From assembly GCA_016735295.1 (NCBI GenBank), contig JAERRU010000010.1, positions 1 to 62,959 of the forward strand: 62,959 nt of DNA, given 5' to 3'. Source of the DNA: SAR324 cluster bacterium. GTDB taxonomy: Bacteria > SAR324 > XYD2-FULL-50-16 > JAERRU01. Of the stretch, positions 44,361 to 53,631 are shown in pieces; position 1 is the stretch's first letter; the number at the start of each line of letters is the position of its first letter. The position numbers and the translations under genes are program-made. The notes under the pieces are model-generated. The model searched no databases. It had not been told where the DNA came from and was given only the letters and a program-made list of their open reading frames with translations.

Positions 44361-46541
44361 TTATCGCCTTAAACGCCGACCTAAATTTCTTTTACCAACG
44401 ATAAACTGCAAAGCTAGCACTGCTAAGAGCATAAATATAATAAGAACCGTGCTATAAGCAATGGCTAATCCGTAATCATTATTTTCAACTCGCCCAATAA
44501 TATAGCTAGTGGCCATGTCATATTCTGAGCTAACCAGAAAAATTACTGCACTAATAGCGGTAATAGCTCGCACAAAGCTATATACCAAAGCGGCGACTAT
44601 AGCTGGGCGAAGCAAGGGTAAAATTATGTTACGAAAGGAATACCAACTATTACCACCAAGAGTTAAGGAGGCTTCATCAAGATTTTTATCTAATTGAGAC
44701 ATAGCCGCTACTCCCGCTCGCACCCCAACTGGCATATTTCTAAAAATAAAACATAATACCAAAATACTTCCTGTAGCCGTTAATTCAATTGGAGGCACAT
44801 TAAAGGCTAGGATATAACTTATGCCAATAACTGTGCCAGGTATGGCAAAGCTAAGCATAGTGCCAAATTCAAAAATGGCCAGACCCCTAAATTTTTGCCG
44901 GACTAATAAATAAGCAGTAAGCAAACCAATAGCAGCAGTTAGTGGGGCGGCAATAGTGGCGATAGAGATAGTAGTGAAAAAAGAATTCCACGCTGAGCCG
45001 TCAAAATAAATCCCTCTTTGATCTAATCCAGCGGAAAAGGCGGTTACATAATGTTTAAAAGTTAAACTATTATCTAATCCCCAAGTCTCCACAAAGCTAC
45101 CAAAAAGAATCATGAAATATACTACCAAAGTGAATAGCAACCAAAATAGAGTTATGGAATAGATTATCGGCTTAATCGCGGTGGGTAAGGGGGGATGAAC
45201 CCCACTATCTCCTTTACCTGTTACGGTGACGTAAGATTTTTTCCCTAACCAGCGTCGTTGTAAATAAAAAGCACTTAGCGTAAAGAAAAGCAGCACTATC
45301 GCCAAAGTTGCCGCTCTTCCTTGGTCATTTTGCGAGCCCACTATGCTAAAAAATATTTCGGTAGAAAGCACATCATAATTACCACCTAACACCATAGGAT
45401 TGCCAAAATCAGCCATACTTTCGATAAATCCGATTAAAAAAGCATTGGCCAATCCTGGTCTCATCAAGGGAAAAGATATATCAATAAATGTTTTCCATTT
45501 ACCTGCCCGTAATGTCATCGCCGCTTCTTCTAGCGATGGGCTAACCCCTTCCACCACTCCAATCATAACTAAAAAAGCAATCGGTGTATAAGCTAACACC
45601 TGAGCTAGCCATATGCCCGGTAATCCATAAAGCCATCTACTAGGGGTGATTCCGAGCAGATCACTAATAAACAAGGTAACTGTTCCCGATAAACCAAATA
45701 GCAAAATCAAAGATAAACTAATCACAAAAGGAGGAGTAATAATAGGTAGTACCGCCAAAGATTTAAGCAAACGAACTCGTTTAAATCCTGATCTGGTGGC
45801 TACCAAAGCAAATAAAAAACCTAAAAAAGTTGTGCTAACTCCTACCAATAAAGCTAAAAGTAATGAATTCCACGCCACCCCACAGCGACCTCCTCCATAA
45901 AGGCATTTTAGCCCCCATATGCCTTGTGATGCAAAACGATCAAAAAAAGACCATAATGAAAAAATTCCCCCCTCATTTTCTAATGCACTAACCAAAATGT
46001 GTGATAAGGGAAAAAAAATAAAGGTAACTATTAATGCCATAATTAACCCAATGCTCCCCACCACAAAAACATCTCCTCTAATCGCTCCTCGGGCAGCTAT
46101 TCCTTGGGTTAAAAAAAATAAAAAAGGTAATGCTACCGCCACTGCCCCATAACCCATACCGAATTGTCTGATTGATAAAGGGCCGAATAAATCATTAAGA
46201 AAAGAAAATTCCCAACCATCAATGCCAATGCTAAGGCCTTGAATAACCAAACAGCCTAAGCCCCCAACGCCGGCAATAAGTAAACTTGAAGAAAAAATTG
46301 GATCAGAAGATGACCTCTTGTACCCCGCTAAAGGTAAAAGCAAAAATAAAGGCAAGGGGGCGAGCCATGATTTTTCGAAAAATAAAACCTGTGCCCAAGC
46401 AGGAGCGTATCCACCATCAAAAATAAATCCCCCGCTAAATAACCAAGAAAAACCCCAAAAACCGTCCTCCAGCACATACCAAGGCAGCAGCAAATAGCCC
46501 ACCAACCCCAGCAACATCCAACGAAGGACTACTCTATTCAT
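44361..46541 (-). CDS. ABC importer permease, two fused domains (AfuB/FbpB-like)
   Basis: This 726-residue inner-membrane permease is longer than the usual 500-560 of FbpB. Extra hydrophobic segments at the N-terminus (about 1-170) precede two BPD_transp_1 halves (about 220-430 and 480-720). EAA-type loops are seen in EEAAMTLRAGKWKTFIDISFP and DEASLTLGGNSWYSFRNIILP. The long form resembles AfuB of the hexose-phosphate importer AfuABC, so the substrate may not be iron. It lies about 120 bases after the binding-protein gene, with a copy of a conserved leader segment in that gap. Confidence 0.88.
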   Translation of the reverse strand: MNRVVLRWMLLGLVGYLLLPWYVLEDGFWGFSWLFSGGFIFDGGYAPAWAQVLFFEKSWLAPLPLFLLLPLAGYKRSSSDPIFSSSLLIAGVGGLGCLVIQGLSIGIDGWEFSFLNDLFGPLSIRQFGMGYGAVAVALPFLFFLTQGIAARGAIRGDVFVVGSIGLIMALIVTFIFFPLSHILVSALENEGGIFSLWSFFDRFASQGIWGLKCLYGGGRCGVAWNSLLLALLVGVSTTFLGFLFALVATRSGFKRVRLLKSLAVLPIITPPFVISLSLILLFGLSGTVTLFISDLLGITPSRWLYGLPGIWLAQVLAYTPIAFLVMIGVVEGVSPSLEEAAMTLRAGKWKTFIDISFPLMRPGLANAFLIGFIESMADFGNPMVLGGNYDVLSTEIFFSIVGSQNDQGRAATLAIVLLFFTLSAFYLQRRWLGKKSYVTVTGKGDSGVHPPLPTAIKPIIYSITLFWLLFTLVVYFMILFGSFVETWGLDNSLTFKHYVTAFSAGLDQRGIYFDGSAWNSFFTTISIATIAAPLTAAIGLLTAYLLVRQKFRGLAIFEFGTMLSFAIPGTVIGISYILAFNVPPIELTATGSILVLCFIFRNMPVGVRAGVAAMSQLDKNLDEASLTLGGNSWYSFRNIILPLLRPAIVAALVYSFVRAITAISAVIFLVSSEYDMATSYIIGRVENNDYGLAIAYSTVLIIFMLLAVLALQFIVGKRNLGRRLRR

Positions 46542-46584
46542 TTTTTATGTTTTATACGCAGCTATCATCTTGGCACATCGCTAA

Positions 46585-46617
46585 TTTTATGTAGGCAAAG
46601 CCACCAAAATAGCATAG
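46585..46617 (-). promoter_or_regulatory. Leader segment shared with the binding-protein gene
   Basis: These 33 bases match 47718-47747 at about 80% with three small gaps. On the minus strand both start CTATGCTATTT and end CATAAAA. Each copy lies upstream of a gene of the same importer. It may be a shared promoter/operator or another local duplication. Confidence 0.4.
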
Positions 46618-46661
46618 CAATAAGCCAATTTATCCAGAATAACCTAGAATTAACTTAATAT

Positions 46662-47702
46662 TTATCTAGGCAAAGACCCTACGTCAGCATCCCATTTCTT
46701 CAGCAACCTTTTACGCTCAGCATTACTGCCATATTTTTGAAAATCATATTCTATAAGCTTGATGCTAGAAAGTTTAGGAGCTTTAGATGATGTTTTTGCA
46801 TTTTTATTGGAAGGAACTTGAAACGAATTAACCTCTAAAGCTTTTGATTGCACGTTAGCTTTTAACGCGTAATCATAAAACATCTTGGCCTCCTTCATAT
46901 TTCGGCTTCCCTTGATAATGCTCATAGAACCTATCTCGTAACCAGTGCCTTCACAAGGAGCTACCGCTACTATAGGAAAGCCCTTTACCGCTTGCTTGAC
47001 AGCGTCATGCAAAAAAACAATCCCAATAGTATTTTCTCCCCTAGCTGCTGCTTTTATCGGAGCTGAGCCAGATTTTGTGTAATTATTAATATTTTTATGC
47101 AAGGCCTTCATAAAATTAAAACCATCTTTCTCACCAAATATCTGTACGATAGTAGCCAAGGTGGTATAAGCAGTGCCAGACGAGTTTGGATTGGCCATTT
47201 GCACGTGACCTTTATAAATTGACTTTGTTAAATCTTTCCAGCAGGCAGGAGCGGGTAAATTATTTTTTTTCAGTAAATCCTTGTTATAGCCAAACCCCAA
47301 AGCACCAGAATAGATGCCTACGGTTTTATAATCAGCAGACATGGCCTGAGATAAGGCCCAATCATTTAACTCTGACGCCATAGAAGATCGATAGGCCACA
47401 GTTAATCCTTCTTCTGCGGCTTGTAAATGAGGGTCTCCTGTTCCTCCCCACCAAATATCTCCTTTAGGGTTTCTCGCCTCAGCCTTAAGCTGGGCAAAAG
47501 TTTCCCCAGAGCTTTTGCGGGTCATATTAACCTTGACGCCTGTTTCTTTTTCAAAGCCACGAGCCATTAACTGGCACCAGTCTTCTTGGGCACTGCAGTA
47601 ATAATTTAACTTACCAGCGGCTAAAGCGGAGTTACTAGGTAGGAGAAGAAAAAAAAATGTTCCAACAAGCAGGGCATATCTAATTAATGGATAATTTTTC
47701 AT
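46662..47702 (-). CDS. Periplasmic binding protein, AfuA/FbpA-like
   Basis: This is the binding protein of the second importer. It has a signal peptide (hydrophobic core YALLVGTFFFLLLP, cleavage near ALA-AG) and a class-II binding fold starting LNYYCSAQEDWCQLMARGFEKETG. The paired tyrosines that bind Fe3+ in FbpA are absent. DIWWGGTGDPH and NPNSSGTAYT match the AfuA-like branch, some members of which bind hexose phosphates. I choose the ATG at 47702 (346 residues) with GAGTGG as ribosome-binding site; an in-frame GTG at 47714 would add four residues. Substrate is uncertain. Confidence 0.87.
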   Translation of the reverse strand: MKNYPLIRYALLVGTFFFLLLPSNSALAAGKLNYYCSAQEDWCQLMARGFEKETGVKVNMTRKSSGETFAQLKAEARNPKGDIWWGGTGDPHLQAAEEGLTVAYRSSMASELNDWALSQAMSADYKTVGIYSGALGFGYNKDLLKKNNLPAPACWKDLTKSIYKGHVQMANPNSSGTAYTTLATIVQIFGEKDGFNFMKALHKNINNYTKSGSAPIKAAARGENTIGIVFLHDAVKQAVKGFPIVAVAPCEGTGYEIGSMSIIKGSRNMKEAKMFYDYALKANVQSKALEVNSFQVPSNKNAKTSSKAPKLSSIKLIEYDFQKYGSNAERKRLLKKWDADVGSLPR

Positions 47703-47717
47703 AATAATAACCACTCT

Positions 47718-47747
47718 TTTTATGGGCGAAGCTCACAAATAGCATAG
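47718..47747 (-). promoter_or_regulatory. Leader segment shared with the permease gene
   Basis: This is the partner of 46585-46617, located just upstream of the binding-protein start. See that entry for the comparison. Confidence 0.4.
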
Positions 47748-47925
47748 AACAAAAAAACTAAGGTGCTAAGCCTCGTTTAAACACCTAGTGCCTTATTCTT
47801 AACGTAATTGATATAACTTAGTTTGTATATCATTTTTTTATTAAATATTACGATTTATATTTCATCTTTTTTGCTATTCGCTAACACACCTATTCTAAAG
47901 AGATTATGTAGGGTAATGGCACATC

Positions 47926-47950
47926 ATATCGATCGATATAACTAGGTTAT
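47926..47950. promoter_or_regulatory. Adjacent palindromes between oxoprolinase and importer genes
   Basis: ATATCGATCGATAT (47926-47939) is a perfect 14-bp palindrome and is overlapped by ATAACTAGGTTAT (47938-47950, arms of five). They lie 44 bases past the stop of the oxoprolinase gene and upstream of the AfuA-like gene on the same strand. They could be an operator for the importer operon; no regulator gene is adjacent. Confidence 0.35.
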
Positions 47951-47993
47951 ATTATATATGTTTTTTAAGTTATTAAATGGATATATTTAATCA

Positions 47994-50900
47994 TTATGCG
48001 GCCTCCCCATATCCACCCCCTCCTGGAGTTTTGATTAAAATAGTATCACCCTTTTGAAGGGACACTACCTGGCTTGAGGCGAGGGTTTGTGACTTTTTAT
48101 TTTTTTTAATAACTAGATTTTCCCCTAACGCTCCTGTTTTTCCTCCTTTTAAGCCGTAGGGTGCGTAGATGCGGTGGCTAGATAAAACAGAAACTGTGAC
48201 CTCTTGGCAAAATTCAATTTGGCGAATAGTGCCATTCCCGCCACAATATTTACCTGCCCCGCCACTATTTTTGCGGATAGCAAATTTTCTTAATATAACG
48301 GGATAGCGATTTTCTAATATCTCGGGATCGGTGATTAGAGAATTAGTCATATGAGAGTGCACTGCGTCTGTTCCAGAAAATCCATTTCCAGCACCTGTTC
48401 CCCCACAGATAGTTTCATAGTATTGATAGTTATCATTACCAAAGGTTAAATTATTCATCGTGCCTTGTGATTCAGCAACAGTTTTTAGTGCCCCATAAAG
48501 CGTATCAACAATAGCTTGCGATGTTTCCACATTACCTGCCACTACTGCAGCGGGGTAAGTTGGGTTGAGCATACATCCCTGAGGGACGATCAAGGTAATA
48601 GGCGTCAAGCAGCCTTCATTCATGGGAATATTTTCTTTGATTAGCGTGCGAAAAACATATAACACAGCAGAACGACAAACCGCTAGGGGAGCATTTAAAT
48701 TATTTTTTTTAGCACTAGATGTGCCAGTAAAATCAACTACCGCGGTGCGTTCTTTTTTGTTTATCTTAATTTTTACCTTAATTACTGAGCCATGATCGGT
48801 TTTTAAAGAAAATTCATTTGAGCTAAGAGAGCCGATAATCATTCGCACAGATTCAGCTGCATTTTCTTGCACATGGGATATATAGGCTATTACCTGCTGC
48901 TTTCCATATTGTTTTATCATTTTATAAAGTTCAGTAGCCCCCTTTTCATTGGCAGCAATTTGAGCTTTTAAATCTTCAATATTTTCATCAATATTTCTCG
49001 CTGGATATTTCCCACTGGCTAAAATCTTTCGCATGCCTATCTCATCAAACTTCCAATCACCAACAATTTGAACATTTTTAATAAGCACGCCCTCCTGCTC
49101 TAAATGAGTGCTATTTGGCGGCATCGAGCCTGGGGTGATTCCCCCAATATCAGCGTGATGGCCGCGAGAGGCAACGTAAAATAAAATATGTCGATCGATG
49201 AACACAGGAGAGATGATAGTAATATCTGGTAAGTGAGTGCCTCCTTCATAAGGATCATTTAACGCAAATGAATCACCTGGGTTAATTTTAGAGCCCCATT
49301 TTTTAATCACAGCGCGCACACTTTCTCCCATTGATCCAAGATGAACAGGGATATGTGGGGCGTTAGCAATTAGGTTTGCCTGATGATCAAAAAGAGCACA
49401 AGAAAAATCTTGCCTTTCTTTGATATTTACTGAGTAGCTTGTATTCGCCAAAACTTCCCCCATCTGCTCAGCAATAGACATATAGAGGTTATTAAAGATT
49501 TCTAATCTAATGGGGTCAGCCTTTGTGGAATCTATTTTATCGTGATGGATAATCTTTTTGTGGTGTAAAAGCAAAATATGATTTTTTTCGGTAATTTCGG
49601 CAATCCAACCAGGCTCAACAACAAGTGTAGAATTAGGCTCTATAATAATTGCTGGGCCAATAACTTTTTGCCCACAAAGCAATTTAGCCCGATCATAAAA
49701 ATTTGTTTGGTAAAATTTACCATAAAAATAGACCTTTTTGCTGTTAAGGCTGATCGGCTTTTTGGCAAACCCATTTTTATTTAGTGCGGGCTCTGCAAAA
49801 ACTTTTCCTCCCCCAAAGGCTTCAATAGAGATAGTACCTAGAATTAATTTTCTTTTAGGGATAATAAAGCCAAACCGGCTTTGATGTTCTTTCTCAAACT
49901 CTGCTTGAATTTCATTTATTTCACCTGAATTTAAAATTAATTCTGAGTTTGTGCCCATATATCGAACATGAACTTTTCGTTTAATTCTCACCATATCGCC
50001 CTTAACTCCTTGCTCAGCAAGTTCTTTTAAACACTCATCTTCTAGGTCTTTAAATGTGGTGGACACAGCTTGAAGGCTACGCTTATTTAATGGTATTTCA
50101 GTAGTTTTTTCCCTCATCGCTCCCACATTGGCAAACCCCATCCCGTAAGCAGAGAGCACGCCAGCCAATGGATGGATAAACACCTGCTTCATGCCTAATC
50201 TCTCAGCAACAGAGCAAGCGTGCTGCCCACCAGCCCCACCAAAGCAACAAAGAGTGTATTTAGATATATCATAACCACGCCTTACTGATATTCTTCTTAT
50301 TGCGTTAGACATATTATCTACCGCAATTTTTAGAAATCCTTCGGCTATTTCCTCTACCGATTTATTGGTTTTTTTGGCGAGGAGAGAAAATTTTTCTTGA
50401 ACAACATTTATATCAAGAGGCATATTTCTTTTTTCTCCAAAAACATGAGGAAAAAAATTAGCACTAATTCTGCCTAAGGCAAGATTACAATCAGTAACAG
50501 TTAATGGCCCCTGATTTCGGTAACATGCGGGGCCAGGAAACGCCCCCGCCGATTCTGGACCAACACTAAAACGCATGCCATCATATTTTAAAATAGATCC
50601 TCCCCCCGCCGCCACAGTATCAATATTCATCATGGGAGCTCGCATACGAACCCCAGCCACAATCTTTTCAAAAACCCGTTCATATTCTCCATTATAATGA
50701 GAAACATCAGTAGAAGTGCCCCCCATATCAAAGCCAATCAAATTATTTAATCCAGCTAGCTTTGCAGTTTGCACCATTCCCACAATGCCACCAGCAGGAC
50801 CGGATAAAACAGCGTCCTTACCTCGAAAGCTAGTCGCCTCGGTTAAAGAACTATTTGATTGCATAAAAAGAAGATTTGTTTTGCTGAGCTCACCACTTAA

Positions 50901-51590
50901 TCTTGATACATATCTTTGCAGTATCGGGCTTAAATATGCGTCTACCACGCTAGTATCGCCTCGCCCGACAATCTTAACTAATGCACTGACTTCATGTGAT
51001 AAAGATATTTGTTTAAAGCCAATGCGTCTGGCAATTTTACCGGCAATTTTTTCATGAGCAGGATATTTATATCCATGCATAAACACAATCGCGATTGAAT
51101 TAAAACCATTTTGGTAAGCTTTAGTTAATTTTTTCTCTAGCTCCTTTTCATTTAAGGGGGATAAAATTTTACCGACATAATCTATTCGTTCTTTTGCTTC
51201 AATTACTTGGCTATATATTGACTCAGGCAAGTTGATATTTAAATCGAATAATTTTGGACGATTTTGATAACCAATTTGCAAAACATCGCTTAGACCTTGA
51301 GTTATCAATAATAAAGTGGGCTCACCCTTTCTTTCTAATAGGGCGTTAGTTGCTACTGTAGTACCCATCTTTACAGAATCAATTAGTTGGGTGGGAATTT
51401 TTTGATTTTTTTTGCAGTCTAGATATTTTCGTATACCAGCTAAAGAGGCGTCTTCATATTGGCGGGGATTATGCGATAAAAGTTTCATTGTTTTGATTTC
51501 TCCCTCAGGAGTGCAAGCCACTATATCAGTAAATGTACCTCCTCGATCAATCCAAAACTGCCATTTACGAGAATTTTTTTCTTTGGACAT
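47994..51590 (-). CDS. Fused HyuA-HyuB 5-oxoprolinase (OPLAH type)
   Basis: 5-Oxoprolinase hydrolyses 5-oxoproline to glutamate with ATP. The 1198-residue protein joins a HyuA half (about 1-685) and a HyuB half (about 690-1198), as in eukaryotic OPLAH. The HyuA half starts FWIDRGGTFTDIVA (12-25) and has GFDMGGTSTDV and SGPAGG ATP-binding loops. The HyuB half shows VHLGSMGESVRA, ALNDPYEGGTHLPDITI, SRGHHADIGG and TPGGGGYG. It could also be an N-methylhydantoinase, but the divergent D-glutamate-cyclase-family gene favours oxoprolinase. It is monocistronic. Confidence 0.88.
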   Translation of the reverse strand: MSKEKNSRKWQFWIDRGGTFTDIVACTPEGEIKTMKLLSHNPRQYEDASLAGIRKYLDCKKNQKIPTQLIDSVKMGTTVATNALLERKGEPTLLLITQGLSDVLQIGYQNRPKLFDLNINLPESIYSQVIEAKERIDYVGKILSPLNEKELEKKLTKAYQNGFNSIAIVFMHGYKYPAHEKIAGKIARRIGFKQISLSHEVSALVKIVGRGDTSVVDAYLSPILQRYVSRLSGELSKTNLLFMQSNSSLTEATSFRGKDAVLSGPAGGIVGMVQTAKLAGLNNLIGFDMGGTSTDVSHYNGEYERVFEKIVAGVRMRAPMMNIDTVAAGGGSILKYDGMRFSVGPESAGAFPGPACYRNQGPLTVTDCNLALGRISANFFPHVFGEKRNMPLDINVVQEKFSLLAKKTNKSVEEIAEGFLKIAVDNMSNAIRRISVRRGYDISKYTLCCFGGAGGQHACSVAERLGMKQVFIHPLAGVLSAYGMGFANVGAMREKTTEIPLNKRSLQAVSTTFKDLEDECLKELAEQGVKGDMVRIKRKVHVRYMGTNSELILNSGEINEIQAEFEKEHQSRFGFIIPKRKLILGTISIEAFGGGKVFAEPALNKNGFAKKPISLNSKKVYFYGKFYQTNFYDRAKLLCGQKVIGPAIIIEPNSTLVVEPGWIAEITEKNHILLLHHKKIIHHDKIDSTKADPIRLEIFNNLYMSIAEQMGEVLANTSYSVNIKERQDFSCALFDHQANLIANAPHIPVHLGSMGESVRAVIKKWGSKINPGDSFALNDPYEGGTHLPDITIISPVFIDRHILFYVASRGHHADIGGITPGSMPPNSTHLEQEGVLIKNVQIVGDWKFDEIGMRKILASGKYPARNIDENIEDLKAQIAANEKGATELYKMIKQYGKQQVIAYISHVQENAAESVRMIIGSLSSNEFSLKTDHGSVIKVKIKINKKERTAVVDFTGTSSAKKNNLNAPLAVCRSAVLYVFRTLIKENIPMNEGCLTPITLIVPQGCMLNPTYPAAVVAGNVETSQAIVDTLYGALKTVAESQGTMNNLTFGNDNYQYYETICGGTGAGNGFSGTDAVHSHMTNSLITDPEILENRYPVILRKFAIRKNSGGAGKYCGGNGTIRQIEFCQEVTVSVLSSHRIYAPYGLKGGKTGALGENLVIKKNKKSQTLASSQVVSLQKGDTILIKTPGGGGYGEAA

Positions 51591-51778
51591 ATTTTTTAAA
51601 TAAAGAAAAATATTGATAATTAGTTGTGCTAAAATATAAATTCAGTTTATTAGATCAGAAAACCGAAGGTTGATAACACAAAATATGCACACTTTAGCTG
51701 CACCAAAACTAGGCATTGCCTGCTTTATTGCTTAGCCATAGTGAGTGAGCTTTAAAGGGCAATATCTCTAAATATAGG

Positions 51779-51806
51779 TTGACAAAATATCAGTAAAAAG
51801 TAAAGT
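51779..51806 (+). promoter_or_regulatory. Putative promoter of the cyclase-TRAP operon
   Basis: TTGACA (51779-51784) and TAAAGT (51801-51806) are separated by 16 bases. The -35 is perfect and the -10 matches four of six. The predicted start is near 51813, at the dyad described next. Confidence 0.5.
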
Positions 51807-51810
51807 TTAA

Positions 51811-51830
51811 AAAACATATAATTATGTTTT
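51811..51830. promoter_or_regulatory. 20-bp palindrome at the predicted transcription start
   Basis: AAAACATATAATTATGTTTT is a perfect palindrome (arms AAAACATA, loop TAAT). It ends nine bases before the ATG of the cyclase-family gene and sits just after the predicted -10. A repressor bound here would block initiation; GntR- and TetR-type proteins use sites of this shape. No clear Shine-Dalgarno precedes the ATG. Confidence 0.5.
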
Positions 51831-51839
51831 AAAATTATC

Positions 51840-52634
51840 ATGGAGACATTAACTAGCTTAAGAAAGGCTATCAAGCAAAATAATTTTACTAGCCATACCT
51901 CAGGGCTGTGCTGTGGTTTGGCTCAAGTAAATGTTGTTATACTTCCTTTTACATATGCACAGGATTTTGCTAACTTTTGCTCGCTAAATCCAACTCCTTG
52001 CCCGTTAGTATATAGCTCTAAGCCTGGTGAATATGTATTAGAAGAATTGGGAGAGATAGATATTCGTACGGATTTACCTGCATATAATATATACGAAAAA
52101 GGAATTTTGCTAAAAACAGTCTATGATGTGCTTGATTGGTGGAAAGATGATTTAGTAACCTTTTGTATTGGATGCTCTTTTACCTTTGATGAAATTTTGA
52201 GAAATGCCCAAATTTCATTGCCTCATCTAGAAAAAGGATTAAATGTGGCCATGTATAAAACTAATATAGCTTTAAGCCCTAGTCGATTATTTGCGGGTAA
52301 TATGGTAGTTTCAATGAGATGGATATTACCAGAACAGGTGGATGAGGTGGTAGAAATTACTAAAAAAATTCCAAACTTTCACGGTGCACCCGTGCACATT
52401 GGAAATCCACAGCAAATAGGTATAAATAATTTATCATCCCCCGATTATGGGGATTATATTCCTCAATTAGATGGCTGGGTTCCTGTCTTTTGGGGGTGCG
52501 GGGTAACGCCACAGGCTTCTTTAGCTGAATCTAAGTTGCCTTTGGTGATAACACATCGCCCAGGATGTATGCTAATAACCAATCTCACTCATCATGAGAT
52601 TATTCAAAAAACAGTAAATAAGGAGAAAATATGA
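51840..52634 (+). CDS. D-glutamate cyclase family protein (DUF1445)
   Basis: Members of this family (PF07286) include the mitochondrial D-glutamate cyclase, which interconverts D-glutamate and 5-oxo-D-proline; many bacterial members are labelled putative hydro-lyase. The 264-residue length and motifs fit: TSGLCCGLAQVNVVILP (20-36), FCIGCSFTFDEIL, MVVSMRW, GAPVHIGNP, and PVFWGCGVTPQ followed by ITHRPGCMLITN. It lies divergent from a 5-oxoprolinase and overlaps the TRAP binding-protein gene by four bases, so a role in 5-oxoproline/D-glutamate use is strongly suggested. Confidence 0.88.
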   Translation: METLTSLRKAIKQNNFTSHTSGLCCGLAQVNVVILPFTYAQDFANFCSLNPTPCPLVYSSKPGEYVLEELGEIDIRTDLPAYNIYEKGILLKTVYDVLDWWKDDLVTFCIGCSFTFDEILRNAQISLPHLEKGLNVAMYKTNIALSPSRLFAGNMVVSMRWILPEQVDEVVEITKKIPNFHGAPVHIGNPQQIGINNLSSPDYGDYIPQLDGWVPVFWGCGVTPQASLAESKLPLVITHRPGCMLITNLTHHEIIQKTVNKEKI

Positions 52635-53608
52635 TTAAATATTTTGTAAAAATCGCCCTAATCGCTGCCGGTGGCATATTTTTGACAAGCACGCTACAGG
52701 CAAAAGTAAAGTGGAACATGCCAACTCCTTATGGAGACGGTTATTTTCATACTAAAAACACTAGAGAGTTTGCTGCTGATATAGAGAAAAAAACAAACGG
52801 GGAAATTTCGATTAATGTTCATTCTGGGGCTTCTCTTTTTCCTTCTACTGAGATTTTTCGAGCGATCAGAGGGGGGCAAGCTGAAATTGGCGAGCTGTTA
52901 ATGGCTAATATTGGAAATGAGGATGCTATGTTTAATATTGATAGCATACCTTTTTTAATTGGCAGCTATGGCGACGCTCAAAGACTTTGGGATACTTTTA
53001 AACCAGAATTAGAAAAACGCTTAGATAAACTTGGTGCAGTTTTACTTTACGCCGTGCCTTGGCCTCCACAAAATTTTTATTCTAAGGTTGAAATCAAAGA
53101 TGCTAACTTCTTCAAAGGAAAAAAGATGCGCGCCTATAATGCCATAACATCACAAATGGCTGATTTGCTAGGAGCCGCTCCCACTACTATTCAAGTGCCT
53201 GAAATACCACAAGCATTTTCTACTGGAGTAATTGATGTTATGATAACTTCTGGCTCTACTGGCGTCTCTAGCCAAGCGTGGGATTTTATTGATTATTATA
53301 CTGAAGTGCAAGCTTGGATGCCTAAAAATATGATTTTCATTAATAAGAAAATTTGGCAAAAACTTTCTGATCAACATAAAAAAGTCATTCGCCAAGCAGC
53401 CGAAGCAGCAGAAAAAAGAGGATGGGAATATTCTCAAAAAGCCAATGAAGCAGATCGTTTAACTCTTTCTAACAATGGTATAAAGGTTGTTAAACCTAGC
53501 CCAGCAATGATGAAAGAATTAAAAAAAGTTGGTGCTGAAATGGCAAAAGACTGGCTAACAAAAGTTGGCGACCAAGGAAGCAGTCTATATAAAAAATACA
53601 ATCAATAA
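52631..53608 (+). CDS. dctP: TRAP transporter substrate-binding protein DctP
   Basis: This periplasmic protein captures an organic acid for the DctQM permease. The 325-residue protein has a signal peptide (about 1-24, cleavage after LQA) and the DctP fold. The conserved ligand-carboxylate arginine is seen in GKKMRAYNA (near 171), followed by PTTIQVPEIPQAFSTGVIDVMITSG, a typical DctP helix. Its start overlaps the cyclase-family gene, which points to 5-oxoproline, D-glutamate or a similar carboxylate as ligand. Confidence 0.93.
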   Translation: MIKYFVKIALIAAGGIFLTSTLQAKVKWNMPTPYGDGYFHTKNTREFAADIEKKTNGEISINVHSGASLFPSTEIFRAIRGGQAEIGELLMANIGNEDAMFNIDSIPFLIGSYGDAQRLWDTFKPELEKRLDKLGAVLLYAVPWPPQNFYSKVEIKDANFFKGKKMRAYNAITSQMADLLGAAPTTIQVPEIPQAFSTGVIDVMITSGSTGVSSQAWDFIDYYTEVQAWMPKNMIFINKKIWQKLSDQHKKVIRQAAEAAEKRGWEYSQKANEADRLTLSNNGIKVVKPSPAMMKELKKVGAEMAKDWLTKVGDQGSSLYKKYNQ

Positions 53609-53631
53609 TTAGATATTTGATTGCCCGGTAA

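Noticed and set aside
47703-47714. GTG start four codons upstream for the AfuA-like protein
   Set aside because: The ATG at 47702 gives a normal signal peptide, and GAGTGG, which includes that GTG, is better read as its ribosome-binding site.
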